Position numbers and translations under genes: made by a program
Shown here: positions 36,476 to 52,000 of the stretch, in pieces
How positions within the stretch are numbered: the stretch's first letter is position 1
Layout of the letters: the number at the start of each line of letters is the position of its first letter
Notes under the pieces: model-generated
Database searches by the model: none
What the model was told of the DNA's origin: nothing
The model's input: the letters and a program-made list of their open reading frames with translations, nothing else
Source: Tipula vernalis
Taxonomy: Eukaryota > Arthropoda > Insecta > Diptera > Tipulidae
DNA: 64,000 nt
Assembly: GCA_958295665.1 (NCBI GenBank)
Contig: OY282558.1
Span: 28,727,045-28,791,044, forward strand
Reading direction: 5' to 3'

Positions 36476-38042
36476 ATGTATGGTATAGCAATTACAGGTC
36501 TTGTGACCTATCATTTAAGGTATCAAGAACCGCAATCGGAGCACAATTGCAGATTTCGGATTTTTACAGCTCTGAATCGGCAGAGCTATAGTAAGGTGAT
36601 TTTCTTCGAATCGAACTTTCTTCGAAATGTATGGTATAGCAATTACAGGTCTCGTGACCTATCATTTGAGGTATCAAGAACCGCAATCGGAGCACAATTG
36701 CAGATTTCGGATTTTTACAGCTCTGAATCGGCTGAGCTATAGTAAGGTGATTTTCTTCGAATCGAACTTTCTTCGAAATGTATGGTATAGCAATTACAGG
36801 TCTCGTGACCTATCATTTGAGGTATCAAGAACCGCAATCGGAGCACAATTGCAGATTTCGGATTTTTACAGCTCTGAATCGGCTGAGCTATAGTAAGGTG
36901 ATTTTCTTCGAATCGAACTTTCTTCGAAATGTATGGTATAGCAATTACAGGTCTCGTGACCTATCATTTGAGGTATCAAGAACCGCAATCGGAGCACAAT
37001 TGCAGATTTCGGATTTTTACAGCTCTGAATCGGCTGAGCTATAGTAAGGTGATTTTCTTCGAATCGAACTTTCTTCGAAATGTATGGTATAGCAATTACA
37101 GGTCTTGTGACCTATCATTTAAGGTATCAAGAACCGCAATCGGAGCACAATTGCAGATTTCGGATTTTTACAGCTCTGAATCGGCAGAGCTATAGTAAGG
37201 TGATTTTCTTCGAATCGAACTTTCTTCGAAATGTATGGTATAGCAATTACAGGTCTCGTGACCTATCATTTGAGGTATCAAGAACCGCAATCGGAGCACA
37301 ATTGCAGATTTCGGATTTTTACAGCTCTGAATCGGCTGAGCTATAGTAAGGTGATTTTCTTCGAATCGAACTTTCTTCGAAATTTATGGTATAGCAATTA
37401 CAGGTCTCGTGACCTATCATTTGAGGTATCAAGAACCGCAATCGGAGCACAATTGCAGATTTCGGATTTTTACAGCTCTGAATCGGCTGAGCTATAGTAA
37501 GGTGATTTTCTTCGAATCGATTTTTCTGTGAAATGTATGGAAATAATCAACCAATTTTAATGCGGTTTGGCATAACAATTACAAGTCCCGAGACCTATCA
37601 TTTGAGGTATCAAGAACGGCAATCGGAGCACAATTGCAGATTTCGGATTTTTACAGCTCTGAATCGGCTGAGCTGTAAGGTGATTTTCTTCGAATCGAAC
37701 TTTCTTCGAAATTTATGGTATAGCAATTACAGGTCTCGTGACCTATCATTTGAGGTATCAAGAACCGCAATCGGAGCACAATTGCAGATTTCGGATTTTT
37801 ACAGCTCTGAATCGGCTGAGCTATAGTAAGGTGATTTTCTTCGAATCGATTTTTCTGTGAAATGTATGGAAATAATCAACCAATTTTAATGCGGTTTGGC
37901 ATAACAATTACAAGTACCGAGACCTATCATTTGAGGTATCAAGAACCGCAATCGGAGCACAATTGCAGATTTCGGATTTTTACAGCTCTGAATCGGCTGA
38001 GCTATAGTAAGGTGATTTTCTTCGAATCGAACTTTCTTCGAT

Positions 38043-41000
38043 ATGTATGGTATAGCAATTACAGGTCTTGTGACCTATCATTTAAGGTATCAAGAACCGC
38101 AATCGGAGCACAATTGCAGATTTCGGATTTTTACAGCTCTGAATCGGCTGAGCTATAGTAAGGTGATTTTCTTCGAATCGAACTTTCTTCGAAATGTATG
38201 GTATAGCAATTACAGGTCTCGTGACCTATCATTTGAGGTATCAAGAACCGCAATCGGAGCACAATTGCAGATTTCGGATTTTTACAGCTCTGAATCGGCT
38301 GAGCTATAGTAAGGTGATTTTCTTCGAATCGAACTTTCTTCGAAATGTATGGTATAGCAATTACAGGTCTCGTGACCTATCATTTGAGGTATCAAGAACC
38401 GCAATCGGAGCACAATTGCAGATTTCGGATTTTTACAGCTCTGAATCGGCTGAGCTATAGTAAGGTGATTTTCTTCGAATCGAACTTTCTTCGAAATGTA
38501 TGGTATAGCAATTACAGGTCTCGTGACCTATCATTTGAGGTATCAAGAACCGCAATCGGAGCACAATTGCAGATTTCGGATTTTTACAGCTCTGAATCGG
38601 CTGAGCTATAGTAAGGTGATTTTCTTCGAATCGAACTTTCTTCGATATGTATGGTATAGCAATTACAGGTCTTGTGACCTATCATTTAAGGTATCAAGAA
38701 CCGCAATCGGAGCACAATTGCAGATTTCGGATTTTTACAGCTCTGAATCGGCAGAGCTATAGTAAGGTGATTTTCTTCGAATCGAACTTTCTTCGAAATG
38801 TATGGTATAGCAATTACAGGTCTCGTGACCTATCATTTGAGGTATCAAGAACCGCAATCGGAGCACAATTGCAGATTTCGGATTTTTACAGCTCTGAATC
38901 GGCTGAGCTATAGTAAGGTGATTTTCTTCGAATCGAACTTTCTTCGAAATGTATGGTATAGCAATTACAGGTCTCGTGACCTATCATTTGAGGTATCAAG
39001 AACCGCAATCGGAGCACAATTGCAGATTTCGGATTTTTACAGCTCTGAATCGGCTGAGCTATAGTAAGGTGATTTTCTTCGAATCGAACTTTCTTCGAAA
39101 TGTATGGTATAGCAATTACAGGTCTCGTGACCTATCATTTGAGGTATCAAGAACCGCAATCGGAGCACAATTGCAGATTTCGGATTTTTACAGCTCTGAA
39201 TCGGCTGAGCTATAGTAAGGTGATTTTCTTCGAATCGAACTTTCTTCGATATGTATGGTATAGCAATTACAGGTCTTGTGACCTATCATTTAAGGTATCA
39301 AGAACCGCAATTGGAGCACAATTGCAGATTTCGGATTTTTACAGTTCTGAATCGGCTGAGCTATAGTAAGGTGATTTTCTTCGAATCGAACTTTCTTCGA
39401 AATGTATGGTATAGCAATTACAGGTCTCGTGACCTATCATTTGAGGTATCAAGAACCGCAATCGGAGCACAATTGCAGATTTCGGATTTTTACAGCTCTG
39501 AATCGGCTGAGCTATAGTAAGGTGATTTTCTTCGAATCGAACTTTCTTCGATATGTATGGTATAGCAATTACAGGTCTTGTGACCTATCATTTAAGGTAT
39601 CAAGAACCGCAATCGGAGCACAATTGCAGATTTCGGATTTTTACAGCTCTGAATCGGCTGAGCTATAGTAAGGTGATTTTCTTCGAATCGAACTTTCTTC
39701 GAAATGTATGGTATAGCAATTACAGGTCTCGTGACCTATCATTTGAGGTATCAAGAACCGCAATCGGAGCACAATTGCAGATTTCGGATTTTTACAGCTC
39801 TGAATCGGCTGAGCTATAGTAAGGTGATTTTCTTCGAATCGAACTTTCTTCGAAATGTATGGTATAGCAATTACAGGTCTCGTGACCTATCATTTGAGGT
39901 ATCAAGAACCGCAATCGGAGCACAATTGCAGATTTCGGATTTTTACAGCTCTGAATCGGCTGAGCTATAGTAAGGTGATTTTCTTCGAATCGAACTTTCT
40001 TCGAAATGTATGGTATAGCAATTACAGGTCTCGTGACCTATCATTTGAGGTATCAAGAACCGCAATCGGAGCACAATTGCAGATTTCGGATTTTTACAGC
40101 TCTGAATCGGCTGAGCTATAGTAAGGTGATTTTCTTCGAATCGAACTTTCTTCGATATGTATGGTATAGCAATTACAGGTCTTGTGACCTATCATTTAAG
40201 GTATCAAGAACCGCAATCGGAGCACAATTGCAGATTTCGGATTTTTACAGCTCTGAATCGGCAGAGCTATAGTAAGGTGATTTTCTTCGAATCGAACTTT
40301 CTTCGAAATGTATGGTATAACAATTACAGGTCTCGTGACCTATCATTTGAGGTATCAAGAACCGCAATCGGAGCACAATTGCAGATTTCGGATTTTTACA
40401 GTTCTGAATCGGCTGAGCTATAGTAAGGTGATTTTCTTCGAATCGAACTTTCTTCGAAATGTATGGTATAGCAATTACAGGTCTCGTGACCTATCATTTG
40501 AGGTATCAAGAACCGCAATCGGAGCACAATTGCAGATTTCGGATTTTTACAGCTCTGAATCGGCTGAGCTATAGTAAGGTGATTTTCTTCGAATCGAACT
40601 TTCTTCGAAATGTATGGTATAGCAATTACAGGTCTCGTGACCTATCATTTGAGGTATCAAGAACCGCAATCGGACCACAATTGCAGATTTCGGATTTTTA
40701 CAGCTCTGAATCGGCTGAGCTATAGTAAGGTGATTTTCTTCGAATCGAACTTTCTTCGAAATGTATGGTATAGCAATTACAGGTCTCGTCACCTATCATT
40801 TGAGGTATCAAGAACCGCAATCGGAGCACAATTGCAGATTTCGGATTTTTACAGTTCTGAATCGGCTGAGCTATAGTAAGGTGATTTTCTTCGAATCGAA
40901 CTTTCTTCGAAATGTATGGTATAGCAATTACAGGTCTCGTGACCTATCATTTGAGGTATCAAGAACCGCAATCGGAGCACAATTGCAGATTTCGGATTTT

Positions 41001-41515
41001 TACAGCTCTGAATCGGCTGAGCTATAGTAAGGTGATTTTCTTCGAATCGAACTTTCTTCGAAATGTATGGTATAGCAATTACAGGTCTCGTGACCTATCA
41101 ATTGAGGTATCAAGAACCGCAATCGGACCACAATTGCAGATTTCGGATTTTTACAGCTCTGAATCGGCTGAGCTATAGTAAGGTGATTTTCTTCGAATCG
41201 AACTTTCTTCGAAATGTATGGTATAGCAACTACAGGTCTCGTGACCTATCATTTGAGGTATCAAGAACCGCAATCGGAGCACAATTGCAGATTTCGGATT
41301 TTTACAGCTCTGAATCGGCTGAGCTATAGTAAGGTGATTTTCTTCGAATCGAACTTTCTTCGAAATGTATGGTATAGGAATTACAGGTCTCGTGACCTAT
41401 CATTTAAGGTATCAAGAACCGCAATCGGAGCACAATTGCAGATTTCGGATTTTTACAGCTCTGAATCGGCTAGGCTATAGTAAGGTGATTTTCTTCGAAT
41501 CGATTTTTCTGTGAA
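38043..41515 (+). repeat. Longest L-free run, 23 S monomers
   Basis: Between L at 37862 and L at 41516 lie 3473 bp = exactly 23 x 151, with no length variant. It contains repeated S,S,S,Y groups (Y at 38043, 38647, 39251, 39553, 40157), and a locally doubled marker cggaccac near 40673 and 41126. Confidence 0.8.
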
Positions 41516-43898
41516 ATGTATGGAAATAATCAACCAATTTTAATGCGGTTTGGCATAACAATTACAAGTCCCGAGACCTATCATTTGAGGTATCAAGAAC
41601 CGCAATCGGAGCACAATTGCAGATTTCGGATTTTTACAGCTCTGAATCGGCTGAGCTATAGTAAGGTGATTTTCTTCGAATCGAACTTTCTTCGAAATGT
41701 ATGGTATAGCAATTACAGGTCTCGTGACCTATCATTTGAGGTATCAAGAACCGCAATCGGAGCACAATTGCAGATTTCGGATTTTTACAGCTCTGAATCG
41801 GCTGAGCTATAGTAAGGTGATTTTCTTCGAATCGAACTTTCTTCGAAATGTATGGTATAGCAATTACAGGTCTCGTGACCTATCATTTGAGGTATCAAGA
41901 ACCGCAATCGGAGCACAATTGCAGATTTCGGATTTTTACAGCTCAGAATCGGCTGAGCTATAATAAGGTGATTTTCTTCGAATCGAACTTTCTTCGATAT
42001 GTATGGTATAGCAATTACAGGTCTTGTGACCTATCATTTAAGGTATCAAGAACCGCAATCGGAGCACAATTGCAGATTTCGGATTTTTACAGCTCTGAAT
42101 CGGCAGAGCTTATAGTAAGGTGATTTTCTTCGAATCGAACTTTCTTCGAAATGTATGGTATAGCAATTACAGGTCTCGTGACCTATCATTTGAGGTATCA
42201 AGAACCGCAATCGGAGCACAATTGCAGATTTCGGATTTTTACAGCTCTGAATCGGCTGAGCTATGGTAAGGTGATTTTCTTCGAATCGAACTTTCTTCGA
42301 AATGTATGGTATAGGAATTACAGGTCTCGTGACCTATCATTTAAGGTATCAAGAACCGCAATCGGAGCACAATTGCAGATTTCGGATTTTTACAGCTCTG
42401 AATCGGCTAGGCTATAGTAAGGTGATTTTCTTCGAATCGATTTTTCTGTGAAATGTATGGAAATAATCAACCAATTTTAATGCGGTTTGGCATAACAATT
42501 ACAAGTCCCGAGACCTATCATTTGAGGTATCAAGAACCGCAATCGGAGCACAATTGCAGATTTCGGATTTTTACAGCTCTGAATCGGCAGAGCTATAGTA
42601 AGGTGATTTTCTTCGAATCGAACTTTCTTCGAAATGTATGGTATAGCAATTACAGGTCTCGTGACCTATCATTTGAGGTATCAAGAACCGCAATTGGAGC
42701 ACAATTGCAGATTTCGGATTTTTACAGCTCTGAATCGGCTGAGCTATAGTAAGGTGATTTTCTTCGAATCGAACTTTCTTCGAAATGTATTGTATAGCAA
42801 TTACAGGTCTCGTGACCTATCATTTGAGGTATCAAGAACCGCAATCGGAGCACAATTGCAGATTTCGGATTTTTACAGCTCTGAATCGGCTGAGCTATAG
42901 TAAGGTGATTTTCTTCGAATCGAACTTTCTTCGAAATGTATGGTATAGCAATTACAGGTCTCGTGACCTATCATTTGAGGTATCAAGAACCGCAATCGGA
43001 GCACAATTGCAGATTTCGGATTTTTACAGCTCTGAATCGGCTGAGCTATAGTAAGGTGATTTTCTTCGAATCGAACTTTCTTCGAAATGTATGGTATAGC
43101 AATTACAGGTCTCGTGACCTATCATTTGAGGTATCAAGAACCGCAATCGGAGCACAATTGCAGATTTCGGATTTTTACAGCTCTGAATCGGCTGAGCTAT
43201 AGTAAGGTGATTTTCTTCGAATCGATTTTTCTGTGAAATGTATGGAAATAATCAACCAATTTTAATGCGGTTTGGCATAACAATTACAAGTCCCGAGACC
43301 CATCATTTGAGGTATCAAGAACGGCAATCGGAGCACAATTGCAGATTTCGGATTTTTACAGCTCTGAATCGGCTGAGCTGTAAGGTGATTTTCTTCGAAT
43401 CGAACTTTCTTCGAAATTTATGGTATAGCAATTACAGGTCTCGTGACCTATCATTTGAGGTATCAAGAACCGCAATCGGAGCACAATTGCAGATTTCGGA
43501 TTTTTACAGCTCTGAATCGGCTGAGCTATAGTAAGGTGATTTTCTTCGAATCGATTTTTCTGTGAAATGTATGGAAATAATCAACCAATTTTAATGCGGT
43601 TTGGCATAACAATTACAAGTCCCGAGACCTATCATTTGAGGTATCAAGAACGGCAATCGGAGCACAATTGCAGATTTCGGATTTTTACAGCTCTGAATCG
43701 GCTGAGCTATAGTAAGGTGATTTTCTTCGAATCGAACTTTCTTCGAAATTTATGGTATAGCAATTACAGGCCTCGTGACCTATCATTTGAGGTATCAAGA
43801 ACCGCAATCGGAGCACAATTGCAGATTTCGGATTTTTACAGCTCTGAATTGGCTGAGCTATAGTAAGGTGATTTTCTTCGAATCGATTTTTCTGTGAA

Positions 43899-46800
43899 AT
43901 GTATGGAAATAATCAACCAATTTTAATGCGGTTTGGCATAACAATTACAAGTCCCGAGACCTATCATTTGAGGTATCAAGAACCGCAATCGGAGCACAAT
44001 TGCAGATTTCGGATTTTTACAGCTCTGAATCGGCTGAGCTATAGTAAGGTGATTTTCTTCGAATCGAACTTTCTTCGAAATGTATGGTATAGCAATTACA
44101 GGTCTCGTGACCTATCATTTGAGGTATCAAGAACCGCAATCGGAGCACAATTGCAGATTTCGGATTTTTACAGCTCTGAATCGGCTGAGCTATAGTAAGG
44201 TGATTTTCTTCGAATCGAACTTTCTTCGAAATGTATGGTATAGCAATTACAGGTCTCGTGACCTATCATTTGAGGTATCAAGAACCGCAATTGGAGCACA
44301 ATTGCAGATTTCGGATTTTTACAGCTCTGAATCGGCTGAGCTATAGTAAGGTGATTTTCTTCGAATCGAACTTTCTTCGAAATGTATGGTATAGCAATTA
44401 CAGGTCTCGTGACCTATCATTTGAGGTATCAAGAACCGCAATCGGAGCACAATTGCAGATTTCGGATTTTTACAGCTCTGAATCGGCTGAGCTATAGTAA
44501 GGTGATTTTCTTCGAATCGAACTTTCTTCGAAATGTATGGTATAGCAATTACAGGTCTCGTGACCTATCATTTGAGGTATCAAGAACCGCAATCGGAGCA
44601 CAATTGCAGATTTCGGATTTTTACAGCTCAGAATCGGCTGAGCTATAATAAGGTGATTTTCTTCGAATCGAACTTTCTTCGATATGTATGGTATAGCAAT
44701 TACAGGTCTTGTGACCTATCATTTAAGGTATCAAGAACCGCAATCGGAGCACAATTGCAGATTTCGGATTTTTACAGCTCTGAATCGGCAGAGCTATAGT
44801 AAGGTGATTTTCTTCGAATCGAACTTCCTTCGAAATTTATGGTATAGCAATTACAGGTCTCGTGACCTATCATTTGAGGTATCAAGAACCGCAATCGGAG
44901 CACAATTGCAGATTTCGGATTTTTACAGCTCTGAATTGGCTGAGCTATAGTAAGGTGATTTTCTTCGAATCGAACTTTCTTCGAAATGTATGGTATAGGA
45001 ATTACAGGTCTCGTGACCTATCATTTAAGGTATCAAGAACCGCAATCGGAGCACAATTGCAGATTTCGGATTTTTACAGCTCTGAATCGGCTAGGCTATA
45101 GTAAGGTGATTTTCTTCGAATCGATTTTTCTGTGAAATGTATGGAAATAATCAACTAATTTTAATGCGGTTTGGCATAACAATTACAAGTCCCGAGACCT
45201 ATCATTTGAGGTATCAAGAACCGCAATCGGAGCACAATTGCAGATTTCGGATTTTTACAGCTCTGAATCGGCTGAGCTATAGTAAGGTGATTTTCTTCGA
45301 ATCGAACTTTCTTCGAAATTTATGGTATAGCAATTACAGGTCTCGTGACCTATCATTTGAGGTATCAAGAACCGCAATCGGAGCACAATTGCAGATTTCG
45401 GATTTTTACAGCTCTGAATTGGCTGAGCTATAGTAAGGTGATTTTCTTCGAATCGATTTTTCTGTGAAATGTATGGAAATAATCAACCAATTTTAATGCG
45501 GTTTGGCATAACAATTACAAGTCCCGAGACCTATCATTTGAGGTATCAAGAACCGCAATCGGAGCACAATTGCAGATTTCGGATTTTTACAGCTCTGAAT
45601 CGGCTGAGCTATAGTAAGGTGATTTTCTTCGAATCGAACTTTCTTCGAAATGTATGGTATAGCAATTACAGGTCTCGTGACCTATCATTTGAGGTATCAA
45701 GAACCGCAATCGGAGCACAATTGCAGATTTCGGATTTTTACAGCTCTGAATCGGCTGAGCTATAGTAAGGTGATTTTCTTCGAATCGAACTTTCTTCGAA
45801 ATGTATGGTATAGCAATTACAGGTCTCGTGACCTATCATTTGAGGTATCAAGAACCGCAATCGGAGCACAATTGCAGATTTCGGATTTTTACAGCTCTGA
45901 ATCGGCTGAGCTATAGTAAGGTGATTTTCTTCGAATCGAACTTTCTTCGAAATGTATGGTATAGCAATTACAGGTCTCGTGACCTATCATTTGAGGTATC
46001 AAGAACCGCAATCGGAGCACAATTGCAGATTTCGGATTTTTACAGCTCTGAATCGGCTGAGCTATAGTAAGGTGATTTTCTTCGAATCGAACTTTCTTCG
46101 AAATGTATGGTATAGCAATTACAGGTCTCGTGACCTATCATTTGAGGTATCAAGAACCGCAATCGGAGCACAATTGCAGATTTCGGATTTTTACAGCTCA
46201 GAATCGGCTGAGCTATAATAAGGTGATTTTCTTCGAATCGAACTTTCTTCGATATGTATGGTATAGCAATTACAGGTCTTGTGACCTATCATTTAAGGTA
46301 TCAAGAACCGCAATCGGAGCACAATTGCAGATTTCGGATTTTTACAGCTCTGAATCGGCAGAGCTATAGTAAGGTGATTTTCTTCGAATCGAACTTCCTT
46401 CGAAATTTATGGTATAGCAATTACAGGTCTCGTGACCTATCATTTGAGGTATCAAGAACCGCAATCGGAGCACAATTGCAGATTTCGGATTTTTACAGCT
46501 CTGAATTGGCTGAGCTATAGTAAGGTGATTTTCTTCGAATCGAACTTTCTTCGAAATGTATGGTATAGGAATTACAGGTATCGTGACCTATCATTTAAGG
46601 TATCAAGAACCGCAATCGGAGCACAATTGCAGATTTCGGATTTTTACAGCTCTGAATCGGCTAGGCTATAGTAAGTTGATTTTCTTCGAATCGATTTTTC
46701 TGTGAAATGTATGGAAATAATCAACCAATTTTAATGCGGTTTGGCATAACAATTACAAGTCCCGAGACCTATCATTTGAGGTATCAAGAACCGCAATCGG

Positions 46801-48410
46801 AGCACAATTGCAGATTTCGGATTTTTACAGCTCTGAATCGGCTGAGCTATAGTAAGGTGATTTTCTTCGAATCGAACTTTCTTCGAAATGTATGGTATAG
46901 CAATTACAGGTCTCGTGACCTATCATTTGAGGTATCAAGAACCGCAATCGGAGCACAATTGCAGATTTCGGATTTTTACAGCTCTGAATCGGCTGAGCTA
47001 TAGTAAGGTGATTTTCTTCGAATCGAACTTTCTTCGAAATGTATGGTATAGCAATTACAGGTCTCGTGACCTATCATTTGAGGTATCAAGAACCGCAATC
47101 GGAGCACAATTGCAGATTTCGGATTTTTACAGCTCAGAATCGGCTGAGCTATAATAAGGTGATTTTCTTCGAATCGAACTTTCTTCGATATGTATGGTAT
47201 AGCAATTACAGGTCTTGTGACCTATCATTTAAGGTATCAAGAACCGCAATCGGAGCACAATTGCAGATTTCGGATTTTTACAGCTCTGAATCGGCAGAGC
47301 TATAGTAAGGTGATTTTCTTCGAATCGAACTTTCTTCGAAATGTATGGTATAGCAATTACAGGTCTCGTGACCTATCATTTGAGGTATCAAGAACCGCAA
47401 TCGGAGCACAATTGCAGATTTCGGATTTTTATAGCTCTGAATTGGCTGAGCTATAGTAAGGTGATTTTCTTCGAATCGAACTTTCTTCGAAATATATGGT
47501 ATAGGAATTACAGGTCTCGTGACCTATCATTTAAGGTATCAAGAACCGCAATCGGAGCACAATTGCAGATTTCGGATTTTTACAGCTCTGAATCGGCTAG
47601 GCTATAGTAAGGTGATTTTCTTCGAATCGATTTTTCTGTGAAATGTATGGAAATAATCAACCAATTTTAATGCGGTTTGGCATAACAATTACAAGTCCCA
47701 AAACCTATCATTTGAGGTATCAAGAACCGCAATCGGAGCACAATTGCAGATTTCGGATTTTTACAGCTCTGAATCGGCTGAGCTATAGTAAGGTGATTTT
47801 CTTCGAATCGAACTTTCTTCGAAATGTATGGTATAGCAATTACAGGTCTCGTGACCTATCATTTGAGGTATCAAGAACCGCAATTGGAGCACAATTGCAG
47901 ATTTCGGATTTTTACAGCTCTGAATCGGCTGAGCTATAGTAAGGTGATTTTCTTCGAATCGAACTTTCTTCGAAATGTATTGTATAGCAATTACAGGTCT
48001 CGTGACCTATCATTTGAGGTATCAAGAACCGCGATCGGAGCACAATTGCAGATTTCGGATTTTTACAGCTCTGAATCGGCTGAGCTATAGTAAGGTGATT
48101 TTCTTCGAATCGAACTTTCTTCGAAATGTATGGTATAGCAATTACAGGTCTCGTGACCTATCATTTGAGGTATCAAGAACCGCAATCGGAGCACAATTGC
48201 AGATTTCGGATTTTTACAGCTCTGAATCGGCTGAGCAGTAAGGTGATTTTCTTCGAATCGATTTTTCTGTGAAATGTATGGAAATAATCAACCAATTTTA
48301 ATGCGGTTTGGCATAACAATTACAAGTCCCGAGACCTATCATTTGAGGTATCAAGAACGGCAATCGGAGCACAATTGCAGATTTCGGATTTTTACAGCTC
48401 TGAATCGGCT
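43899..48410 (+). repeat. 4.5-kb segment duplicate, copy 1 (offset 9563)
   Basis: L starts at 43899, 45137, 45469, 46707, 47643 and 48274 recur at 53462, 54700, 55032, 56270, 57206 and 57837. Private markers match one to one: ctcagaatcgg, cgaacttccttcg, aattacaggtatcg, aaatatatggtatagg, tcccaaaacc, atgtattgtatag, accgcgatcgg. The right edge is at ggctgagc against ggctaggc. Confidence 0.9.
46201..48410 (+). repeat. 2.2-kb block, copy A of three
   Basis: Block shared by three places: A here, B at 49033 and C at 55764. The offsets A-B 2832 and B-C 6731 sum to A-C 9563, so the duplications are nested. The left edge is fixed by ctcagaatcgg (A and C) against ctctgaatcgg (B). Confidence 0.87.
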
Positions 48411-49032
48411 GAGCTATAGTAAGGTGATTTTCTTCGAATCGAACTTTCTTCGAAATGTATGGTATAGCAATTACAGGTCTCGTGACCTATCATTTGAGGT
48501 ATCAAGAACCGCGATCGGAGCACAATTGCAGATTTCGGATTTTTACAGCTCTGAATCGGCTGAGCTATAGTAAGGTGATTTTCTTCGAATCGAACTTTCT
48601 TCGAAATGTATGGTATAGCAATTACAGGTCTCGTGACCTATCATTTGAGGTATCAAGAACCGCAATCGGAGCACAATTGCAGATTTCGGATTTTTACAGC
48701 TCTGAATCGGCTGAGCAGTAAGGTGATTTTCTTCGAATCGATTTTTCTGTGAAATGTATGGAAATAATCAACCAATTTTAATGCGGTTTGGCATAACAAT
48801 TACAAGTCCCAAAACCTATCATTTGAGGTATCAAGAACCGCAATCGGAGCACAATTGCAGATTTCGGATTTTTACAGCTCTGAATCGGCTGAGCTATAGT
48901 AAGGTGATTTTCTTCGAATCGAACTTTCTTCGAAATGTATGGTATAGCAATTACAGGTCTCGTGACCTATCATTTGAGGTATCAAGAACCGCAATTGGAG
49001 CACAATTGCAGATTTCGGATTTTTACAGCTCT

Positions 49033-52000
49033 GAATCGGCTGAGCTATAATAAGGTGATTTTCTTCGAATCGAACTTTCTTCGATATGTATGGTATAGCA
49101 ATTACAGGTCTTGTGACCTATCATTTAAGGTATCAAGAACCGCAATCGGAGCACAATTGCAGATTTCGGATTTTTACAGCTCTGAATCGGCAGAGCTATA
49201 GTAAGGTGATTTTCTTCGAATCGAACTTCCTTCGAAATTTATGGTATAGCAATTACAGGTCTCGTGACCTATCATTTGAGGTATCAAGAACCGCAATCGG
49301 AGCACAATTGCAGATTTCGGATTTTTACAGCTCTGAATTGGCTGAGCTATAGTAAGGTGATTTTCTTCGAATCGAACTTTCTTCGAAATGTATGGTATAG
49401 GAATTACAGGTATCGTGACCTATCATTTAAGGTATCAAGAACCGCAATCGGAGCACAATTGCAGATTTCGGATTTTTACAGCTCTGAATCGGCTAGGCTA
49501 TAGTAAGTTGATTTTCTTCGAATCGATTTTTCTGTGAAATGTATGGAAATAATCAACCAATTTTAATGCGGTTTGGCATAACAATTACAAGTCCCGAGAC
49601 CTATCATTTGAGGTATCAAGAACCGCAATCGGAGCACAATTGCAGATTTCGGATTTTTACAGCTCTGAATCGGCTGAGCTATAGTAAGGTGATTTTCTTC
49701 GAATCGAACTTTCTTCGAAATGTATGGTATAGCAATTACAGGTCTCGTGACCTATCATTTGAGGTATCAAGAACCGCAATCGGAGCACAATTGCAGATTT
49801 CGGATTTTTACAGCTCTGAATCGGCTGAGCTATAGTAAGGTGATTTTCTTCGAATCGAACTTTCTTCGAAATGTATGGTATAGCAATTACAGGTCTCGTG
49901 ACCTATCATTTGAGGTATCAAGAACCGCAATCGGAGCACAATTGCAGATTTCGGATTTTTACAGCTCAGAATCGGCTGAGCTATAATAAGGTGATTTTCT
50001 TCGAATCGAACTTTCTTCGATATGTATGGTATAGCAATTACAGGTCTTGTGACCTATCATTTAAGGTATCAAGAACCGCAATCGGAGCACAATTGCAGAT
50101 TTCGGATTTTTACAGCTCTGAATCGGCAGAGCTATAGTAAGGTGATTTTCTTCGAATCGAACTTTCTTCGAAATGTATGGTATAGCAATTACAGGTCTCG
50201 TGACCTATCATTTGAGGTATCAAGAACCGCAATCGGAGCACAATTGCAGATTTCGGATTTTTATAGCTCTGAATTGGCTGAGCTATAGTAAGGTGATTTT
50301 CTTCGAATCGAACTTTCTTCGAAATATATGGTATAGGAATTACAGGTCTCGTGACCTATCATTTAAGGTATCAAGAACCGCAATCGGAGCACAATTGCAG
50401 ATTTCGGATTTTTACAGCTCTGAATCGGCTAGGCTATAGTAAGGTGATTTTCTTCGAATCGATTTTTCTGTGAAATGTATGGAAATAATCAACCAATTTT
50501 AATGCGGTTTGGCATAACAATTACAAGTCCCAAAACCTATCATTTGAGGTATCAAGAACCGCAATCGGAGCACAATTGCAGATTTCGGATTTTTACAGCT
50601 CTGAATCGGCTGAGCTATAGTAAGGTGATTTTCTTCGAATCGAACTTTCTTCGAAATGTATGGTATAGCAATTACAGGTCTCGTGACCTATCATTTGAGG
50701 TATCAAGAACCGCAATTGGAGCACAATTGCAGATTTCGGATTTTTACAGCTCTGAATCGGCTGAGCTATAGTAAGGTGATTTTCTTCGAATCGAACTTTC
50801 TTCGAAATGTATTGTATAGCAATTACAGGTCTCGTGACCTATCATTTGAGGTATCAAGAACCGCGATCGGAGCACAATTGCAGATTTCGGATTTTTACAG
50901 CTCTGAATCGGCTGAGCTATAGTAAGGTGATTTTCTTCGAATCGAACTTTCTTCGAAATGTATGGTATAGCAATTACAGGTCTCGTGACCTATCATTTGA
51001 GGTATCAAGAACCGCAATCGGAGCACAATTGCAGATTTCGGATTTTTACAGCTCTGAATCGGCTGAGCAGTAAGGTGATTTTCTTCGAATCGATTTTTCT
51101 GTGAAATGTATGGAAATAATCAACCAATTTTAATGCGGTTTGGCATAACAATTACAAGTCCCGAGACCTATCATTTGAGGTATCAAGAACGGCAATCGGA
51201 GCACAATTGCAGATTTCGGATTTTTACAGCTCTGAATCGGCTAGGCTATAGTAAGGTGATTTTCTTCGAATCGATTTTTCTGTGAAATGTATGGAAATAA
51301 TCAACCAATTTTAATGCGGTTTGGCATAATAATTACAAGTCCCGAGACCTATCATTTGAGGTATCAAGAACCGCAATCGGAGCACAATTGCAGATTTCGG
51401 ATTTTTACAGCTCTGAATCGGCTGAGCTATATTAAGGTGATTTTCTTCGAATCGAACTTTCTTCGAAATGTATGGTATAGTAATTACAGGTCTCGTGACC
51501 TATCATTTAAGGTATCAAGAACCGCAATCGGAGCACAATTGCAGATTTCGGATTTTTACAGCTCTGAATCGGCTGAGCTATAGTAAGGTGATTTTCTTCG
51601 AATCGAACTTTCTTCGAAATGTATGGTATAGCAATTACAGGTCTCGTGACCTATCATTTGAGGTATCAAGAACCGCAATCGGAGCACAATTGCAGATTTC
51701 GGATTTTTACAGCTATGAATCGGCTGAGCTATATTAAGGTGATTTTCTTCGAATCGAACTTTCTTCGAAATGTATGGTATAGTAATTACAGGTCTCGTGA
51801 CCTATCATTTAAGGTATCAAGAACCGCAATCGGAGCACAATTGCAGATTTCGGATTTTTACAGCTCTGAATCGGCTGAGCTATAGTAAGGTGATTTTATT
51901 CGAATCGAACTTTCTTCGAAATGTATGGTATAGCAATTACAGGTCTCGTGACCTATCATTTAAGGTATCGAGAACCGCAATCGGAGCACAACTGCAGATT

